Below, one piece after another: positions 13,988 to 17,709 of a DNA stretch of 17,709 nt (its first letter is position 1; each line of letters opens with the position of its first letter). The notes beneath the pieces were generated by a model. That model did not search any database. It worked only from the letters and a program-made list of their open reading frames with translations, and had not been told where the DNA came from. Position numbers and translations under genes: made by a program. The stretch spans positions 1-17,709 of the forward strand of contig CAUJIL010000051.1 of NCBI GenBank assembly GCA_963204845.1. The letters run 5' to 3'. The DNA is from Pseudomonadota bacterium. Its GTDB lineage: Bacteria; Pseudomonadota; Gammaproteobacteria; Pseudomonadales; UBA5518.

Positions 13988-16195
13988 ATGGTCGCGATCC
14001 GCAACGCCCATGCCCTGCGTGGTCCGCTGCCCGCCGACGGTGACGCGCTGCTCGCGCGCGTGCCGCAGGCGGCGGTGGTGGCCGGCAGCGAGCGCGTTGC
14101 CGCCGCCCTCGACCACCTGCTGCGTGCCCATGCCGGCGCGCCGGCGGCTGTTACGCGCCGGCGCGCATCGGCAGCGCTCGATATCGTCGAGACGCTGGCG
14201 ATGCTCGGGCTCGATGCCGATGCGCTGGTCGCCGGCGTGCTCTGTCAGGCCGGCGTCGAGGACGCGGCGGTGCGCGAGCGCTTCGGCGACGGCGTGCTCA
14301 GCCTGCTCGAGGGCGTGCGGCGCATGGACGTGCTGGGACCCGGATCCGGGGGCGGCAGTGCCAACAGTTTCGCGAACCGGCGCCGCCAGGGCGAGATGCT
14401 GCGGCGCATGCTGGTGTCGATGATCGACGACCCGCGCGTGGCGCTGGTGCGGCTCGCCGAGCGCGTGCAGGCGTTGCGCAATCTGGATCCGGCAGACCGC
14501 GGCGAGCAGGCGCAGCAGACCGCACGCGCGGCGATGGAGATCTACGCACCGCTCGCGCACCGGCTCGGGGTGGGGCAGATCAAGTGGGAGCTCGAGGATC
14601 TCGCGTTCCGCCAGCTGCAGCCCGACGATTACCGCCGTATCGCGAAGCTGCTCGCGGAACGGCGCGCCGACCGCGACCGTTTCATCGCGGCGGCGATCGC
14701 GCGCCTCGGCGAGGCGCTGGCGGGGGCGGGCCTGCGTGCGGAGCTGTCGGGACGGCCGAAGCATCTGTACAGCATCTGGCGCAAGATGCAGCGCAAGGGA
14801 ATCGGGATCACCGAGGTCTACGACGTGCGCGCGGTGCGCGCGCTGGTGGGAACGGTCGCCGACTGCTACTCGACGCTCGGCGTGGTGCACGGTCTGTGGC
14901 GCAACCTGCCCGGCGAGTTCGACGACTACATCGCGAACCCCAAGCCCAACGGCTACCGCTCGCTGCACACGGCGGTGATCGGTGACGGCGGCAAGGTGCT
15001 CGAGGTGCAGATCCGGACCCGCGACATGCACGAGGAAGCCGAGCTCGGGATCTGCGCGCACTGGACCTACAAGGGCAGCGATCGCGCGGCGCCCGGCAGC
15101 GGCTACGACGACAAGATCGCGTGGCTGCGCCAGGTCATCGAATGGGGAGGCGAACTCGATGCCAGCGAGACGATCGCCGAGCATCTGCGGCGCGAGGTGG
15201 TCGCCGATCGCGTCTATGTGCTGACCCCGGAGGGCCACGTCGTCGATCTGCCGGCGGGATCGACCCCGGTCGACTTCGCGTACCAGGTCCACAGCGAGCT
15301 GGGGCACCGTTGCCGCGGCGCGCGTGTGGACGGGCGCATCGTCGGCCTGGACCACGTACTCGCCACCGGCGAGCGGGTCGAGATCCTGCGCGGCAAGCAC
15401 GCGGCGCCGAACCGCGACTGGCTGCGCGCCGGCAACGCCTTCGTGCACACGGCGCGCGCGCGCAGCCGGATTCGCCACTGGTTCCGGGAGCAGGACCGCG
15501 AACGGCTCGCCGCCGCCGGGCGTGCGCTGCTCGAGCGCGAGCTGCGCCGCGTCGCGCTGGCGCCACCGGCACTGCCGGCGCTGGCGCGCGGCCTGGGCTT
15601 CGCCGACGTGACGGACCTGCTCGCCGCGCTGGGCAGCGGCGAAACCGGCGTCGGCGAGGTCATCGCGCACCTCGCGCCCGCGGAGTCCGCGCCGTCACCG
15701 CCGCTGCCGCGGCCGGCCGCGACGCGCGCCGGTGCGCGCGAGCGCGGCACGGTCGTGGTCGCGGGGCTGGACAACGTGATGACCACGCTCGCACGCTGCT
15801 GCGCACCGCTGCCCGGCGACGTGATTGCCGGCTACGTGACCGCCGGGCGCGGCGTCAGCGTGCATCGCGCGGACTGCGCCAAGCTGCAGCGGCTGGTGCA
15901 GCAGGCGCCGTCGCGCGCGATCGAGGTGCGTTGGCACGCCGGTGCGCAACACACGCACGAGGTGCAACTGCGCGTGGTCGCGCACGACCGGCCGGCGCTG
16001 CTGCAGGACCTGGTCACGCTGCTGGTCAACGAGCGCGTGAACGTGCTCGACCTGGCGACCACGGTCGATCGCCGCCGCCGTCTGGCGACGGTGCAGCTGA
16101 CCATCGAGGCGGCGTCGCTGGAGGCGCTGGGGCGCATCCTCGACAAGATCGCCCGCGTGAGCGGCGTGATCGGCGCCGCGCGCCACGTCGAATGA
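13988..16195 (+). CDS. relA: (p)ppGpp synthetase RelA
   Basis: RelA makes (p)ppGpp on ribosomes stalled by uncharged tRNA, driving the stringent response. The 735 residues match E. coli RelA (744). The N-terminal hydrolase-like domain is degenerate: no HDxxED metal motif in the region around residues 78-95 (DALVAGVLCQAGVED). So hydrolysis is not expected. The synthetase domain carries EFDD at 310-313, the charge motif typical of monofunctional RelA, followed by NPKPNGYRSLHTAV from 317. TGS (about 409-470), a zinc-finger-like segment with ARCCAPLPGD near 602-611, and a C-terminal ACT domain (about 660-733) complete the usual order. The ATG at 13988 lacks a strong ribosome-binding site; it is probably translated by coupling to cysM. 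Confidence 0.97.
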   Translation: MVAIRNAHALRGPLPADGDALLARVPQAAVVAGSERVAAALDHLLRAHAGAPAAVTRRRASAALDIVETLAMLGLDADALVAGVLCQAGVEDAAVRERFGDGVLSLLEGVRRMDVLGPGSGGGSANSFANRRRQGEMLRRMLVSMIDDPRVALVRLAERVQALRNLDPADRGEQAQQTARAAMEIYAPLAHRLGVGQIKWELEDLAFRQLQPDDYRRIAKLLAERRADRDRFIAAAIARLGEALAGAGLRAELSGRPKHLYSIWRKMQRKGIGITEVYDVRAVRALVGTVADCYSTLGVVHGLWRNLPGEFDDYIANPKPNGYRSLHTAVIGDGGKVLEVQIRTRDMHEEAELGICAHWTYKGSDRAAPGSGYDDKIAWLRQVIEWGGELDASETIAEHLRREVVADRVYVLTPEGHVVDLPAGSTPVDFAYQVHSELGHRCRGARVDGRIVGLDHVLATGERVEILRGKHAAPNRDWLRAGNAFVHTARARSRIRHWFREQDRERLAAAGRALLERELRRVALAPPALPALARGLGFADVTDLLAALGSGETGVGEVIAHLAPAESAPSPPLPRPAATRAGARERGTVVVAGLDNVMTTLARCCAPLPGDVIAGYVTAGRGVSVHRADCAKLQRLVQQAPSRAIEVRWHAGAQHTHEVQLRVVAHDRPALLQDLVTLLVNERVNVLDLATTVDRRRRLATVQLTIEAASLEALGRILDKIARVSGVIGAARHVE

Positions 16196-16208
16196 GGCGG
16201 GAGGCCGG

Positions 16209-17033
16209 ATGAGTCGCTACGGCATCGAGGATCTGCGCGAACTGATGCGCCGGCTGCGTGATCAGCAATCCGGCTGCCCGTGGGACCTGCGGCAGGACCA
16301 CGCCTCGTTGCTCGAGCACACGCTCGAGGAGGTGTACGAGTTCGCCGACGCGGTGGCGCGTGCCGACGACGCCGCGATGCGCGACGAACTCGGGGACTAC
16401 CTGTTCCAGGCGGTCTTTCACGCGCAGGTGGCGTCCGAGCGCGGCGCCTTCGATTTCGACGACGTGACCGATGTGATCGTCGCCAAGCTGCTGCGGCGCC
16501 ATCCGCACGTGTTTCCGGACGGCACGTTCGGGGGGCGGCGCGATCCGCAGGCCCGTGTGGAGGTCCACGACGTGCGCGCGGACTGGGAGCGCGCCAAGCA
16601 GGAGGAGCGCAACCGGCGCGCGCTGCACGGCGTGCTCGACGACGTGCCGCTCGCGTTGCCGGCGCTGCCACGCGCCGCGAAGCTGCAGCGACGCGCCGCC
16701 ACCGTGGGCTTCGACTGGCCGGAAGTCTCCGGCGTGATCGCCAAGCTGCACGAGGAGATCGCCGAACTCGAGCAGGCGCGCGCCGGCGCCGATGCAGCGG
16801 CGATCGCCGACGAACTCGGTGATCTGCTGTTCAGCTGCGTCAACCTCGCGCGCCATCTCGGCGTCGATGCCGAGAGCGCGCTGCGACAGGCGAACGCGAA
16901 GTTCGAGGCGCGTTTTCGCGCGCTCGAGCAGGAAGTGCGCCGGCGCGGACTCGGGTGGCAGGATTGCTCCGCAGCCGTGCTCGACGGCATCTGGGAGGCG
17001 GTGAAGCGCGGTGAACGCAGCGCCGGCAGCTGA
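16209..17033 (+). CDS. mazG: nucleoside triphosphate pyrophosphohydrolase MazG
   Basis: MazG hydrolyses (d)NTPs to monophosphates and pyrophosphate; in E. coli it lowers ppGpp levels and affects programmed cell death under starvation. The 274-residue protein has the tandem MazG layout. The first domain carries EEVYE (40-44) and DELGD (59-63), the acidic magnesium-binding ExxE...ExxD set, and the N-terminus includes GCPWD. The second copy carries LHEEIAELE and DELGDLLFS further on and is typically the active one. A GGGAGG site lies a few bases before the ATG. It follows relA by 13 bases; the relA-mazG pair is common and functionally sensible, one making ppGpp and the other limiting it. Confidence 0.96.
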   Translation: MSRYGIEDLRELMRRLRDQQSGCPWDLRQDHASLLEHTLEEVYEFADAVARADDAAMRDELGDYLFQAVFHAQVASERGAFDFDDVTDVIVAKLLRRHPHVFPDGTFGGRRDPQARVEVHDVRADWERAKQEERNRRALHGVLDDVPLALPALPRAAKLQRRAATVGFDWPEVSGVIAKLHEEIAELEQARAGADAAAIADELGDLLFSCVNLARHLGVDAESALRQANAKFEARFRALEQEVRRRGLGWQDCSAAVLDGIWEAVKRGERSAGS

Positions 17034-17053
17034 ACGTCGCGAGCGGATCCGGC

Positions 17054-17080
17054 TTGTGATAGCCCTTACCCGCGTGTAAT
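17054..17080 (+). promoter_or_regulatory. candidate promoter for adk
   Basis: TTGTGA (17054-17059, four of six) and TGTAAT (17075-17080, five of six) are 15 bases apart, shorter than the optimal 17. They lie in the 119-base gap after mazG, the only AT-richer spot there. Predicted start is near 17087, leaving a leader of about 66 bases. Confidence 0.4.
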
Positions 17081-17152
17081 GTTCTGCGCCTTCGAACGAA
17101 CCATTCAACGCGATCGCGCCGCGGTGCGGCCCGGTCCTGCAGGAGACAGGCG

Positions 17153-17709
17153 ATGCGGGTGATTCTTCTGGGCGCTCCCGGAGCGGGCAAGGGTACCCAG
17201 GCGCAGTTCATCATGGAGCGCTTCGGCATTCCCCAGATTTCGACTGGCGACATGCTGCGCGCCGCGGTCAGGGAGGGCAGCGAGCTCGGCCTGCAGGCGC
17301 GCGAGATCATGGCCAGCGGCCAGCTCGTTCCCGACGACATCATCATCGCGCTGGTGAAGGAGCGCATCGCGCGCGAGGACTGCGCAGGCGGCTTCCTGTT
17401 CGACGGGTTTCCGCGCACGATTCCGCAGGCCGAGGCGATGAAGCGCGCCGGCGTGCGGATCGACCACGTGGTCGAGATCGCCGTGCCCGACGATGTCATC
17501 GTCGGCAGGCTGGTCGGGCGCCGCGTGCATCCGGCCTCCGGGCGCGTCTATCACGTGGCATTCAATCCGCCGCGCGTGGCCGGCCGCGACGACGTGACAG
17601 GCGAGGAACTGGTGCATCGCGAGGACGATCGCGAGCAGACCGTTCGCCATCGGCTCGGCGTCTACCACGAGCAGACCGCGAAGCTGATCGACTACTACCG
17701 CGCCGAGCA
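17153..17709 (+). CDS. adk: adenylate kinase (partial, 3' end missing)
   Basis: Adenylate kinase interconverts 2 ADP with ATP plus AMP and is essential for adenylate balance. The visible 185 residues begin with the P-loop GAPGAGKGT at 7-15, then STGDMLRAAV (AMP binding), FDGFPRT at 83-89 and the long LID domain (about 122-160), with GRRVHPASGRVYH and DDVTGEELVHREDD. The LID has no zinc-binding cysteines, as usual for gammaproteobacteria. The full protein should be about 214-220 residues, so about 30-35 are beyond the edge. The ATG at 17153 has an AGGAG site at 17141-17145 that sits partly inside a TCCTGCAGGA palindrome (17136-17145). It has its own promoter-like gap after mazG, so may be transcribed separately. 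Confidence 0.97.
   Translation, partial: MRVILLGAPGAGKGTQAQFIMERFGIPQISTGDMLRAAVREGSELGLQAREIMASGQLVPDDIIIALVKERIAREDCAGGFLFDGFPRTIPQAEAMKRAGVRIDHVVEIAVPDDVIVGRLVGRRVHPASGRVYHVAFNPPRVAGRDDVTGEELVHREDDREQTVRHRLGVYHEQTAKLIDYYRAE

Noticed and set aside
13946..15670. Open frame of 574 codons on the minus strand opposite cysM and relA
   Set aside because: Antisense shadow of relA; amino-acid composition reflects the opposite strand's codon bias and no family is recognisable.

Overview
The window (about 17.7 kb, very GC-rich, no mobile elements) is a block of core chromosomal genes from a gammaproteobacterium. The gene order nadB / rpoE-rseA-rseB-rseC-degP / lepA-lepB-DUF4845-rnc-era-recO is the classic gammaproteobacterial arrangement (as around algU-mucABCD in Pseudomonas). 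RelA and MazG types, YgfZ, SdhE and YgfX support the same class. I cannot name a family or genus from the sequence alone.

Layout. 1-697 (minus): 5' part of ygfZ, cut by the window edge. 775-1480 (plus): sdhE and ygfX, overlapping each other, reading divergently from ygfZ. 1186-3006 (minus): nadB, convergent with ygfX and overlapping its 3' end in antisense. 3237-7381 (plus): the envelope-stress module, made of sigma-E-type sigma factor, anti-sigma factor, RseB, RseC and a Do-type periplasmic protease. 7519-12974 (plus): lepA, lepB, a DUF4845 membrane protein, rnc, era and recO, with short gaps or overlaps suggesting co-transcription. 13032-17033 (plus): cysM, relA and mazG. 17153 to the end (plus): adk, cut by the window edge. 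There is no gene-free stretch over 300 bases. The largest gaps are 3007-3236, 7382-7518 and 17034-17152.

How they work together. RseA holds the sigma factor at the inner membrane and RseB guards RseA in the periplasm. The Do protease degrades misfolded envelope proteins, and in Pseudomonas its homologue MucD dampens the response. LepA, RNase III, Era and RelA belong to translation, ribosome maturation and the stringent response. LepB matures secreted proteins. YgfZ and SdhE serve Fe-S and flavin enzymes, fitting next to the flavoenzyme NadB.

I found no new multi-gene system. The points most worth a look are: a sigma-E-like promoter whose -35 box overlaps the rpoE stop codon, in front of rseA; a NadB reading frame that runs about 70 codons past the family length into antisense ygfX, next to a five-G run; a prepilin-like N-terminus on the DUF4845 protein; structured leaders before rpoE and lepA; and the compact recO-cysM-relA junction, which lacks the pdxJ and rlmD usually found near these genes.
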